Source: Pseudomonadota bacterium (GTDB taxonomy: Bacteria > Pseudomonadota > Gammaproteobacteria > Burkholderiales > Rhodocyclaceae). From it: a DNA stretch of 22,621 nucleotides. How positions within the stretch are numbered: position 1 is the stretch's first letter; each line of letters begins with the position of its first letter. Positions 6,582 to 14,142 of the stretch are shown one piece after another. The DNA lies in the NCBI GenBank assembly GCA_009778425.1, contig WRJU01000243.1, positions 1 to 22,621 of the forward strand, in the 5' to 3' direction. The translations under genes and the position numbers were made by a program. The notes beneath the pieces were generated by a model that made no database searches, was not told the origin of the DNA, and saw only the letters and a program-made list of their open reading frames with translations.

Positions 6582-7022
6582 TCAATCGGCAAGCGGCGGC
6601 ATTCCGGCGCGGCGGCGGACGCTGTCGAGGTAAGCGATGCCATCGGGGGGCGCTTTGTCGCGCAGCGCCTTGAACATCGTCTCTCCCAGGCATTCGAGCA
6701 CATCGTGCATGGCGTTGTGGCGGCCACGGAGCCTGCGCAGCGCCTCAAAAGCGGCTCGGATGCCGGTGGGCTGGTCGATTGAGAGTTGTTCCTCGATAGC
6801 CAGATGCAGTGACAGGTGCAAGAAAGGGTTGGTCTGCCCGTCTTCGGGAGGGAACTCCCGTGTCATGGCATCCGGGCCGGAGAGCAGGGCGTGATATTCA
6901 GGGTGTTCCAGCACGGTGCCAGCAGCGATGGTCTCAAGGGCGGACAGAACTCCTTGAGCTTGGTACTTGCGCCAGGCTTCGATGAAGAATTCTCGGACTT
7001 GCTCGCGGGTGGGGTTGAACAT
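6582..7022 (-). CDS. DUF1841 family protein
   Basis: A 146-residue soluble protein with the features of DUF1841: start MFNPTREQVREFFIEAWRKY, the central block NPFLHLSLHLAIEEQLSIDQP, and the helical HNAMHDVLECLGETMF segment. Its function is unknown. The conserved His/Glu-rich helices could bind a metal, which is only a guess. It lies 51 bp downstream of nth in the same direction, the usual neighbour in betaproteobacteria, and is probably the last gene of the rnf-nth transcript. The sequence before the ATG (CCAACCCTCCCCAAGC) has no visible Shine-Dalgarno, so initiation may be weak or coupled to nth. Confidence 0.9.
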   Translation of the reverse strand: MFNPTREQVREFFIEAWRKYQAQGVLSALETIAAGTVLEHPEYHALLSGPDAMTREFPPEDGQTNPFLHLSLHLAIEEQLSIDQPTGIRAAFEALRRLRGRHNAMHDVLECLGETMFKALRDKAPPDGIAYLDSVRRRAGMPPLAD

Positions 7023-7073
7023 GCTTGGGGAGGGTTGGATAAATGTTTTTGGGGTGGGTCGGTATGTTGAGAT

Positions 7074-7706
7074 TCAGCCAGTTTTTTCTGGCCAGCCGCA
7101 TAGATCGTACACGCAACAGGCCGGGCAATGTGGTTTTTTTGCAGTGCAGCGATAGCGGCCATGCAGTATTAGCCAGTGATGCGCGTCGAGCAGGTACTCG
7201 GCGGGTACATTTTTCATGAGCGCGGCTTCGACCTCGCCGACGTTTTTGCCGGATGCAAGCCCCGTGCGATTGGCAACCCGGAAGACGTGCGTATCGACGG
7301 CCATGACCGGCTGGCGGAAGAGGGTATTGAGCACGACGTTGGCGGTTTTGCGCCCTACGCCGGGCAGGGCTTCGAGTGCGGCGCGATCGGACGGGACTTC
7401 GCCTTTGTGCCGCTCGATCAGCAGACGGGAAAGCGCGATGACGTTCTTCGCCTTGGCGCGGTAAAGGCCGATGGTTTTGACGCATTCGGCCAGTTGCTCT
7501 TCTCCGAGCGCGGCCATCGCCTGCGGCGTCGGGGCCAGGGCGAACAGGCGACGGGTTGCCAGATTGACGCCCTTGTCGGTGGTTTGCGCCGAGAGCACGA
7601 CCGCGACGAGAAGTTGGTAGGGGCTGCCGTATTCGAGTTCGGTTCGCGGTTCCGGGGTGCGTTCAGCCAGACGGCGGAAGAATTCGCGCGCTGTTTCCGG
7701 TTTCAT
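7074..7706 (-). CDS. nth: Endonuclease III, DNA glycosylase/AP lyase
   Basis: Base-excision repair enzyme that removes oxidised pyrimidines and cleaves abasic sites. It has 210 residues, the usual length. The helix-hairpin-helix LPGVGRKTANVVLN carries the catalytic lysine Lys120, and the catalytic Asp138 lies in AVDTHVFRV. The [4Fe-4S] ligands Cys187, Cys194, Cys197 and Cys203 follow the C-x6-C-x2-C-x5-C pattern. These positions coincide with the E. coli numbering known for this family. It starts 14 bp after the rnfE stop, so it belongs to the rnf transcription unit. The rnf-nth pairing is common in proteobacteria. No unusual features. Confidence 0.98.
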   Translation of the reverse strand: MKPETAREFFRRLAERTPEPRTELEYGSPYQLLVAVVLSAQTTDKGVNLATRRLFALAPTPQAMAALGEEQLAECVKTIGLYRAKAKNVIALSRLLIERHKGEVPSDRAALEALPGVGRKTANVVLNTLFRQPVMAVDTHVFRVANRTGLASGKNVGEVEAALMKNVPAEYLLDAHHWLILHGRYRCTAKKPHCPACCVYDLCGWPEKTG

Positions 7707-7720
7707 GGCCGTTTTTTGCT

Positions 7721-8416
7721 TCAGGCAACGGGCGGCACGGGCGCGGGTGCTGGAGTCGGCTGTTTTTGAGCTGCGCGCGCCGCGCGGCGGGCATTGATCG
7801 CGTTGTAACCGGCAATCAGGCCGCCGAGAATGAAGAATGCGCCGGGCGGCAGGCTGGCAAGCAGGAAGCCCGGATAGGCATCACCGAAAACACTGATTGA
7901 TTCCAGACCGGGAAAAATCATCTCGATGCCGGAAAACAAGGTGCCGTTGCCGATCAGCTCGCGCAGCAAGCCGAGCAAGGCCAGCACCCAGACCAGCCCG
8001 AACCCCATCGTAATGCCGTCTACGGTCGATTCCAGTACGCTGTTCTTGGCAGCGTAGGCTTCGGCGCGGGCGAGCACGATGCAGTTGGTGGTAATGAGCG
8101 GGATGAAGATGCCGAGCACCAGGTACAGGCTGTGAAAATAGGCGTCGAACGCCAGATCAAGCACCGTTACCAGGGCCGCAATGATGAGAATGAACACGGG
8201 GATGCGAATCTCGTAGGCGATCCAGCGCCGCAGCCCTGAGATGACAAGATTCGAGAGGGTCATTGCCATGACGGTCGCCAGCCCCAGGCTGACGGCGTTG
8301 ACCATATTGGTGCTGATGGCGAGAATCGGGCACAGGCCGAGAATTTGCGCCAGTCCCGGGTTTTGCCGCCATAGGCCGTTGCGGATGCTTTCCCGGAAAT
8401 GCCTGCTTTCGCTCAT
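7721..8416 (-). CDS. rnfE: Electron transport complex subunit RnfE
   Basis: Integral membrane subunit of the Rnf complex, homologous to NqrD. It has 231 residues and six predicted membrane helices. The start RNGLWRQNPGLAQILGLCPILA is followed by the conserved PLITTNCIVLARAEAYA block, which carries one of the cysteines assigned in homologues to the intramembrane iron-sulfur centre shared with RnfA. The C-terminal tail is rich in Ala, Pro and Val (about the last 15 residues). Its ATG overlaps the rnfG stop (ATGA). RnfA is its paralogue in the same cluster. Confidence 0.97.
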   Translation of the reverse strand: MSESRHFRESIRNGLWRQNPGLAQILGLCPILAISTNMVNAVSLGLATVMAMTLSNLVISGLRRWIAYEIRIPVFILIIAALVTVLDLAFDAYFHSLYLVLGIFIPLITTNCIVLARAEAYAAKNSVLESTVDGITMGFGLVWVLALLGLLRELIGNGTLFSGIEMIFPGLESISVFGDAYPGFLLASLPPGAFFILGGLIAGYNAINARRAARAAQKQPTPAPAPVPPVA

Positions 8417-9135
8417 CGTCTATCCCCTTGCTCTGCACTGAGGCGGCTTCCCGCCGGGGCGGCGAAAAGCGCCTCGCGGCGCGCATTGGCCCAGGCGGCG
8501 GCGCGGCCCACCGCGCGCGTAACGGCACGGGCGCTGATCGTTGCGCCGACGTGGTAGTCGAAATTGCCGCCATCCTTCTTCACTTCCCACCGCGTGGCGG
8601 ACGCATCCGCAGCAGAGAACTGATGTATCCACGGGGCTTCTTTCTTTCGATCCTTGGCTGGGTCGATGTAGTCGCCCAGCCCTGGCGTTTCATGGTGCGA
8701 GGCGACCCGCACGCCGCCGACCCGGCCCTCGTTGTCCAAGGAGACGATCAGGTTGATGCGCCCCCCGTAGCCGTCCGGCGCGAAGGTCTCGAACACCAGC
8801 GCCACGGGCGCGCTACCGTTGCGGGCTCGCCAGATTTTACCGACGTGGTTTTCATTGCCGGCTTCGGCCTCGATCATGTCGGCAAGCAGGGCATTGTCGT
8901 ATGCGAGATTCGGCAGCACCTCGCCGATGAGCTGCATTTGTTGCTGGTCAATGGCGGCCTGGATGCGGTCGTGCGTCATCTCGTATGTGAATGCCATGAG
9001 GGCGGTGAAGGCCAGCGTGAAGGCAAACAGGCCAAAGGCCGAAATCAGCGCGCGGGCGAGCGCAGGCGGCAGCTTTGCGAAAAAACCTGGGCTGGAGGCA
9101 GACGATTCGGTGCGCGCGGGATCGGGGGCGGTCAT
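8413..9135 (-). CDS. rnfG: Electron transport complex subunit RnfG
   Basis: Periplasm-facing flavoprotein subunit of Rnf, homologous to NqrC, 240 residues. It has one N-terminal membrane helix (about 28-50), then a periplasmic FMN-binding domain with the conserved HHETPGLGDYI motif (147-156). The FMN is normally attached covalently by ApbE to the last Thr of a D-x-x-(S/T)-G-A-T motif. Here the segment reads DYHVGATIS (193-201), with Thr199 present and Val196 where Ser or Thr is usual. The start was set at MTAPDPARTE because its ATG overlaps the rnfD stop (ATGA); the open frame continues upstream only as a shadow of rnfD. No apbE gene is in the window. Confidence 0.96.
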   Translation of the reverse strand: MTAPDPARTESSASSPGFFAKLPPALARALISAFGLFAFTLAFTALMAFTYEMTHDRIQAAIDQQQMQLIGEVLPNLAYDNALLADMIEAEAGNENHVGKIWRARNGSAPVALVFETFAPDGYGGRINLIVSLDNEGRVGGVRVASHHETPGLGDYIDPAKDRKKEAPWIHQFSAADASATRWEVKKDGGNFDYHVGATISARAVTRAVGRAAAWANARREALFAAPAGSRLSAEQGDRR

Positions 9136-10133
9136 GGCCGGGCTTCCTTGCGCTGGCCGACAAGGGCAGGTTGAGTCGCGTGGTTGATGAGCGGAACGCA
9201 GATGTTCATCAACAGCACGGCGAAGGCGATACCGTCGGGGTACATGCCGAAAGTGCGGATGATCCAGGCGATGACTCCGACACCGGCGGCGAAAATGAAT
9301 TTGCCAAGCGGGGAACTTGCCCCCGTGACCGGGTCGGTGACGATGAAAAAGGCCGCAAGCATCGCCCCGCCACTGGCGAGATGAAAGAGCGGGGAGGGGA
9401 AACTGTCCGGCGCAACGAGCCAGGCGACGCCAGCCGTGAATCCCATGCCGACGATGAAACCGATAGGCAAGTGCCAGGTGATGACGCGGCGCGCGAGCAA
9501 AAAGAAGCCGCCGACAAGATAGCCTGCCGCAATCCATTCCCATCCCCGCCCCCCGGCGAAGCCGAAAGTCCCGGAAGAGAGGATCGTGTGGATGTCGACC
9601 TGGTTGCGCAAGCCGGTACGCATGGCATCCAGGGCTGTCGCGCCGGTGATGCCGTCGATTTCGCGGCTGCCGCCGAGGATCAGATGCAACTGGGTGGCGA
9701 AGTCGAGGCCGTCGATATGAGGCCATTGCGACATCAGCGCCGGATAGGCGATGATGACCGCGCAGTAGGCGGCCATTGCCGGGTTGAACGGGTTTTGTCC
9801 GATGCCGCCATACAGGTGCTTGGCTCCGACGATGGCGACCAGTACGCCGATTACGGTGAGCCACCAGGGCGCGATGGAAGGCAGGATGAGCGCGACGAGC
9901 CAGGCCGTGACGAGCGCCGAGCCATCGCTCAACGTGATCCACAGGGCGCGCTTGCGCAGCCGGAGCACCAGCGCTTCGGAGGCCAGCGCCGTCACGGAGG
10001 CGATGGCGATATTGACCAGGATGCCCGCGCCGACCTGCCATACATAGGCGGCAATGCCGGGCAGGAGCGCGGCCAGCACGGTCATCATCACGCGCTGCAC
10101 GCTGGCGGGTTGTCGGATATGCGGAGAGGTCAT
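9132..10133 (-). CDS. rnfD: Electron transport complex subunit RnfD
   Basis: Membrane flavoprotein subunit of Rnf, homologous to NqrB, 333 residues with many hydrophobic helices. Conserved blocks include KHLYGGIGQNPFNPAM (105-120) and the covalent-FMN motif DGITGATALD, with Thr166 as the expected FMN attachment point. The C-terminal IVTDPVTGASSPLGK segment is also typical. The ATG at 10133 overlaps the rnfC stop (ATGA), which fixes the start; the longer open frame upstream lies in rnfC. It probably takes part in electron flow to RnfG and in ion translocation, as known for the family. Confidence 0.97.
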   Translation of the reverse strand: MTSPHIRQPASVQRVMMTVLAALLPGIAAYVWQVGAGILVNIAIASVTALASEALVLRLRKRALWITLSDGSALVTAWLVALILPSIAPWWLTVIGVLVAIVGAKHLYGGIGQNPFNPAMAAYCAVIIAYPALMSQWPHIDGLDFATQLHLILGGSREIDGITGATALDAMRTGLRNQVDIHTILSSGTFGFAGGRGWEWIAAGYLVGGFFLLARRVITWHLPIGFIVGMGFTAGVAWLVAPDSFPSPLFHLASGGAMLAAFFIVTDPVTGASSPLGKFIFAAGVGVIAWIIRTFGMYPDGIAFAVLLMNICVPLINHATQPALVGQRKEARP

Positions 10134-11692
10134 GTTTGTTGATCGCGCGAAGGCGCGGCCTTGTCCTGGACGGAAGACTGCATTTTGGCCTGTTCCACGG
10201 CGGCGGCGATCAGTGCGGAGTCGGCCTCGGAGGCCGCCTTGGCGCGGGTTTCGGCAGCCTTGGCGGCCAGGCGCGCCGCCTTCTCGGTTTTTTCGCGCTC
10301 CAGCCGGAGACTGCGGAACTCGAACCGCGTCCGGGCCTGTTCGGCGGTTTTTCGTTCTTCGTTGCGGGCGCGGATTTCGCTTTTGGCAAAGCGGAAGTAA
10401 TCGACGAGCGGAATGTGGGCCGGGCACACATAAGCGCAACAGCCGCATTCCATACAGGTGAAGAGATGATAGTGCTCGGCGCGGTCGAGATTTTTCGCGC
10501 GGCTGGCCCAGTACAGTTCAAACGGCTGCAATCCAACCGGGCAGGAATTCGCACAGTTGCCGCAGCGGATGCAAGGCTGTTCGGGCGGCGGCGGGGAGAA
10601 AAGTTCGTTTGAAGCGGCAATCAGGCAATTACAGCCTTTGGCGATGGGCGCGTCGAGACTGGGCAGGGAGAAGCCCATCATCGGCCCGCCCATCAGGACG
10701 CGGCTTGTGCCGGGTTTTACCCCGCAGAATGCAAGCAGGTCGGCAACCGGCATGCCGAGCGGCGTTTCATAATTGCCCGGACGTTCGACACTGCCGGTCA
10801 CGGTGACGATGCGCGAGACCATCGACTCGCCGTGCAGCAGGGCGCGGCATACCGTGTGCGCGGTTGCGACGTTGAAACACTGAATGCCAGAATCGGTGAT
10901 GCGTTTGTCGGGAGGGACATCGATGCCGGTGAGTACGCGGACGAGCTGCTTTTCTCCTCCGGTCGGATAGAGCGTCGGCACGGCAATGACGTTCATTTTG
11001 TCCGCATCCAGGCACTTACGCGCGACAGCTTCCATGTCCTGTATGGCAGTGCGCATGGCGGCGATGGCTTCGGGCTTGTTGTCTTCGATACCGACCAATA
11101 CCTGCCGCGCGCCGGTCAGATGCGCCAGGATTGCCGAACCCGTCACGATATGGGCGGCGCGCTCGCGCATCAGGCGGTCGTCGCAAGTGATCCACGGCTC
11201 GCATTCCGCGCCGTTGATGATCAGCGTTTCAATTTCACTGTCGGCTTTGAGGTGGCTTGGGAAAGTCGCTCCGCCCATGCCGACGATGCCGCTTGCCTGG
11301 ATGCGGAGAATCAAATCTTCGCGGCTCGCCGTGGCGGGGTCGAGTGGCTCGTGCGTGATCCAGCGTTCTTCCCCGTCCGGTTCGATCACGATGGCCGGTG
11401 AGGCCAAGCCGGACGGATGCGCCATTGGGTAAGGCCCGATTTCCGTCACCGTGCCCGAAGTCGGCGCGTGTATGGCCGTACCCGCCACGCCCTCGGCCTC
11501 GCCGATGCACTGGCCTTTCAATACCTTGTCGCCAACAGTGACGATGGTTCTTGCCGCGCCTTGGCTTCCCTGGGTGAGCAAGACCACCAGCCGCGACGGC
11601 AGCGGCACATTCCGGATCGATGCCTCGGAAGATTCCGTCTTGTGGGAATCGGGCTTGATGCCGCCCCGGAAACTGAACAGGCGCGAAATCAT
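10130..11692 (-). CDS. rnfC: Electron transport complex subunit RnfC
   Basis: Peripheral NADH-binding flavo-iron-sulfur subunit, related to NqrF/NuoF-type modules, 520 residues. It has the nucleotide/FMN-binding segments MGGATFPSHLKA (139-150), INGAECEPWITCDDRLM (159-175) and YPTGGEKQL (242-250). Two [4Fe-4S] motifs follow: Cys374, 377, 380, 384 and Cys413, 416, 419, 423. A C-terminal Ala/Lys/Glu/Arg-rich helix (about 440-505) probably forms a coiled coil, as in many proteobacterial RnfC proteins, where its length varies widely. The ATG at 11692 overlaps the rnfB stop (ATGA). The N-terminal extension of the open frame is a shadow of rnfB. Confidence 0.97.
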   Translation of the reverse strand: MISRLFSFRGGIKPDSHKTESSEASIRNVPLPSRLVVLLTQGSQGAARTIVTVGDKVLKGQCIGEAEGVAGTAIHAPTSGTVTEIGPYPMAHPSGLASPAIVIEPDGEERWITHEPLDPATASREDLILRIQASGIVGMGGATFPSHLKADSEIETLIINGAECEPWITCDDRLMRERAAHIVTGSAILAHLTGARQVLVGIEDNKPEAIAAMRTAIQDMEAVARKCLDADKMNVIAVPTLYPTGGEKQLVRVLTGIDVPPDKRITDSGIQCFNVATAHTVCRALLHGESMVSRIVTVTGSVERPGNYETPLGMPVADLLAFCGVKPGTSRVLMGGPMMGFSLPSLDAPIAKGCNCLIAASNELFSPPPPEQPCIRCGNCANSCPVGLQPFELYWASRAKNLDRAEHYHLFTCMECGCCAYVCPAHIPLVDYFRFAKSEIRARNEERKTAEQARTRFEFRSLRLEREKTEKAARLAAKAAETRAKAASEADSALIAAAVEQAKMQSSVQDKAAPSRDQQT

Positions 11693-12234
11693 GCCACCAC
11701 CTTGAGTCCTTTCACCGGGTACTTCCAGCGCCAGTTTTGCGGTGTGCGCGGCTCTTCCACCAGAGCGATGCAATCGACCGGGCAGGGCGGCAGACACAAC
11801 TCGCAGCCCGTGCAATAGCAGCTCACCACCGTGTGCATCTGCTTGGCCGACCCGATGATGGCATCGACCGGGCACGCCTGAATGCACAATGTGCAGCCGA
11901 TGCAGGTTTGCTCATCGATGATCGCTACCGTTTTCAGCTTTTCGACCGGCGTCCCGCGCGGCTTGAATTCACGCCCAAGCATTTCCGCCAGTTTTTGCGC
12001 ATTGTCGTCGCCGCCCGGCGTACACAGGTTGATTTCGGCTTCGCCGCTGGCAATGGCTTCAGCATAAGGCCTGCAGCCCGGATAACCGCATTGGGCGCAC
12101 TGGGTCTGCGGCAGGGTGGCCTCAATCTGCTCGGCCAGCGGATTGCCCTCAACCTTGAAATAAACGGCGGCATAGCCCAGCGCCGTGCCAAGCACGAGGG
12201 CTATCCCTGTCATGACTAAAAGAGCGGCAAGCAT
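11689..12234 (-). CDS. rnfB: Electron transport complex subunit RnfB
   Basis: Ferredoxin-like subunit that exchanges electrons with soluble ferredoxin, 181 residues. It has an N-terminal membrane helix (1-25), then a 4Fe-4S motif of the CxxC-x4-C type (Cys46, 49, 54, 71, in QCAQCGYPGC). Two ferredoxin motifs follow: Cys111, 114, 117, 121 and Cys141, 144, 147, 151. The start MLAALLVMTG was chosen because it matches the family N-terminus. A TTG 24 codons upstream keeps the frame open and would overlap rnfA, but adds nothing family-like. No clear Shine-Dalgarno precedes the ATG, and the gap to rnfA is 43 bp. Confidence 0.95.
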   Translation of the reverse strand: MLAALLVMTGIALVLGTALGYAAVYFKVEGNPLAEQIEATLPQTQCAQCGYPGCRPYAEAIASGEAEINLCTPGGDDNAQKLAEMLGREFKPRGTPVEKLKTVAIIDEQTCIGCTLCIQACPVDAIIGSAKQMHTVVSCYCTGCELCLPPCPVDCIALVEEPRTPQNWRWKYPVKGLKVVA

Positions 12235-12277
12235 TGATCTGGAAAAAGGCCGGAAGATATTGTGGGCAGCGGGGCTT

Positions 12278-12862
12278 TTAGTGGTGAAAACGATCCAGTC
12301 CGGCAAAGCCCATGAAGGCTAGGCTCATGAAACCGGCGGTCATCATGGCGATAGGTACGCCCCGCAACGCCAATGGCACATCGGCCCCTTCGAGCCGTTC
12401 GCGGATGCCGGCGAACAGAATCAGGGCAAAAGTGAAACCGACAGCGGAACCGAATCCGAACAGCAGGGATTCGAGCAGATCGTAATTGAGGTTCGCGCTC
12501 AGCAGGGGAATGCCGAGCACGGCGCAGTTCGTGGTAATCAGCGGCAGGTAGATGCCGAGCACTTGTTGCAGCAACGGGCTGGTTTTGTGAATGACGAGTT
12601 CCGTAATCTGCACGATGGCCGCGATGACGACGATGAAAGCCAGCGTGCGCAGATAGGCAAGATCGAACGGCATCAGCAGATAATGGTCGATCAGATAACA
12701 CGTCCCCGAAGCCAGCGTGAGCACGAAAGTCGTTGCCATGCCCATACCAACGGCGGTTTCGAGTTTCTTCGACGTCCCCATGAACGGACACAGCCCGAGG
12801 ATACGGACGAAGACCACGTTATTGACGAGGACTGCGCCGAGGACGACGAAGAGATAGCTCAT
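12278..12862 (-). CDS. rnfA: Electron transport complex subunit RnfA
   Basis: Integral membrane subunit, homologous to NqrE, 194 residues with six membrane helices. Signature segments are NNVVFVRILGLCPFMGTSKK near the N-terminus and YLPLITTNCAVLG in the middle. Their two cysteines match the ligands of the intramembrane iron-sulfur centre formed with RnfE in homologues. It is the first gene of the rnf cluster; a TATAAT lies about 36 bp before its ATG. It follows pyrD by 52 bp in the same direction, so read-through from pyrD is also possible. Confidence 0.97.
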   Translation of the reverse strand: MSYLFVVLGAVLVNNVVFVRILGLCPFMGTSKKLETAVGMGMATTFVLTLASGTCYLIDHYLLMPFDLAYLRTLAFIVVIAAIVQITELVIHKTSPLLQQVLGIYLPLITTNCAVLGIPLLSANLNYDLLESLLFGFGSAVGFTFALILFAGIRERLEGADVPLALRGVPIAMMTAGFMSLAFMGFAGLDRFHH

Positions 12863-12897
12863 TTGGAATGGCCGCAGTGGGCGGATAAGGGGACAAA

Positions 12898-12903
12898 ATT
12901 ATA
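12898..12903 (-). promoter_or_regulatory. TATAAT -10 box before rnfA
   Basis: A perfect TATAAT on the minus strand lies in the 52-bp gap between pyrD and rnfA and would give a leader of about 29 bases. No strong -35 is seen, which would fit an activator-dependent or weak promoter for the rnf operon. Its use is inferred. Confidence 0.45.
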
Positions 12904-12914
12904 CAAGTAAAGCC

Positions 12915-13922
12915 TCAGGCCGTCGTTGCCCGCACGCATTCGCGCACAAGGCCGGGGCCGCGAAAGATCAGGCCGCTCAACAACTGTACCAGCGTTGCTC
13001 CGGCGTCGAGTTTCGCGCGCGCGTCCGCGCCGTCGAGTACGCCTCCCGCCGCGATGATCGGTATTTCCCCCGCCAATTCTTGCGCGAGCTGGCGTATCAC
13101 GGCGGTTGACGCCTCCAGCAGCGGAGCGCCCGACAGCCCTCCCTCCTGGTCGGCGTGGCGCAGCCCCTCCACATTATTGCGGGCAAGCGTGGTATTGGTG
13201 GCGATTACGGCGTCGATACGGTGACGGCGCAAGGCGTCGGCAATGTCCGAGATACCGACCGCGTCGAGGTCTGGCGCGATTTTCAGCGCCAGCGGCACAT
13301 AGCGCCCATGATGCTCGGCCAGGCGATGTTGGGCTTCCTTGAGGCGGGCGAGAAACTGGTCGAGTTCGGAAGCGTCCTGCAACTGGCGCAGGTTTTTTGT
13401 ATTGGGCGACGAAATGTTGACCGTGACATAGCTTGCCATTTCATACACCCTCTCCAGCGCCGTAAGATAATCCTCGACGGCACGTTCCATCGGAGTGCCG
13501 ACATTCTTGCCGATATTGATGCCGAGAATCCCCTTGTATTTGGCCGCGCGCACGTTGGCGACGAGCGCGTCAACCCCGTGGTTGTTGAAACCCATGCGGT
13601 TGATGATGGCGCGCGCTTCCGGTAGCCGAAACAGGCGCGGGCGTGGATTCCCAGGCTGCGCGCGGGGCGTGACCGTGCCGATTTCCAGAAAGCCGAAACC
13701 CATCATCGCCAATCCGTCGATGGCCTCGCCATTCTTGTCCAGCCCGGCGGCCAGCCCGATGCGGTTGGGGAAGGTGAGCCCCATGACTTCGACCGGAGCG
13801 GTTGCGCGCGGACGTTTGGCGGGCAGCAGGCGACCGGCGGCATGCAGGGCGGCAATAGTGGTTTCGTGCGCGGTTTCAGGGTCGAACGAAAACAGGAAAG
13901 GGCGGATCAGATCGTAAAGCAT
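12915..13922 (-). CDS. pyrD: Dihydroorotate dehydrogenase (quinone), class 2
   Basis: Pyrimidine biosynthesis enzyme oxidising dihydroorotate to orotate with membrane quinone as acceptor. It has 335 residues, typical for class 2. The N-terminal helical quinone-binding extension (MLYDLIRPFLFSFDPETAHE) marks the membrane-associated class. FMN-barrel motifs are AAGLDKNGEAID, the catalytic-serine motif NISSPNTKNLR (Ser172), and IIAAGGVLDGADA. It is divergent from the plus-strand signalling cassette and followed by rnfA. A TACAAT lies 7-12 bp upstream of the ATG, which would put transcription start close to the start codon. Confidence 0.97.
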   Translation of the reverse strand: MLYDLIRPFLFSFDPETAHETTIAALHAAGRLLPAKRPRATAPVEVMGLTFPNRIGLAAGLDKNGEAIDGLAMMGFGFLEIGTVTPRAQPGNPRPRLFRLPEARAIINRMGFNNHGVDALVANVRAAKYKGILGINIGKNVGTPMERAVEDYLTALERVYEMASYVTVNISSPNTKNLRQLQDASELDQFLARLKEAQHRLAEHHGRYVPLALKIAPDLDAVGISDIADALRRHRIDAVIATNTTLARNNVEGLRHADQEGGLSGAPLLEASTAVIRQLAQELAGEIPIIAAGGVLDGADARAKLDAGATLVQLLSGLIFRGPGLVRECVRATTA

Positions 13923-13928
13923 GGAGAG

Positions 13929-13934
13929 ATTGTA
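13929..13934 (-). promoter_or_regulatory. TACAAT -10-like box directly before pyrD
   Basis: TACAAT on the minus strand ends 7 bases before the pyrD ATG (13922), so initiation would fall at or next to the start codon. No clear -35 is present. It resembles the arrangement in front of yciB. Function is inferred. Confidence 0.3.
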
Positions 13935-14031
13935 GCGGCTCGTGCCTGACGGCGCGACATGGGATGCCTTCCCTGTGTAGTAGGTAGTCGGCGTGAATTC
14001 TTACATTTATACGGCTTTGCCGATGGACTAC

Positions 14032-14123
14032 TTTTGGCGGACGGTATGACGAGGTGTATAGACGAATACATGTGTCTTCATGGTGAAATTACCAAAGGCG
14101 GAGCAAGTCAGGTTCCGCCAAAA
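14032..14123 (+). promoter_or_regulatory. 10-bp inverted repeat bracketing the cassette promoter and leader
   Basis: TTTTGGCGGA at 14032-14041, overlapping the proposed -35, is the exact reverse complement of TCCGCCAAAA at 14114-14123, just before the ribosome site. A third partial copy, CAAAGGCGGA (14093-14102), can pair with the last one as a leader hairpin with an 11-base loop. This could be a pair of operator half-sites or an RNA structure near the AGGAG site (14134-14138). Confidence 0.45.
14034..14062 (+). promoter_or_regulatory. Candidate sigma-70 promoter of the signalling cassette
   Basis: TTGGCG (14034-14039), a 17-bp spacer and TATAGA (14057-14062) give a promoter with 4 of 6 consensus matches in each box and ideal spacing. 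Transcription would start near 14069, leaving a leader of about 74 bases before the ATG at 14143. The rest of the 220-bp divergent gap to pyrD shows no gene. Confidence 0.5.
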
Positions 14124-14142
14124 TGAAAAAGAGAGGAGAAAA

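Noticed and set aside
9075..10142. 355-codon plus-strand frame opposite rnfD
   Set aside because: Arg/Gly/Asp-rich antisense artefact of GC-rich membrane-protein codons.
10134..10448. Upstream extension of the rnfD frame
   Set aside because: It lies inside rnfC in another frame and lacks RnfD-like sequence; the ATGA overlap at 10130-10133 marks the start.
13923..14142. Small RNA or attachment site in the divergent gap
   Set aside because: Only promoter-like and inverted-repeat elements are visible; no tRNA fragment or duplicated target site was found.
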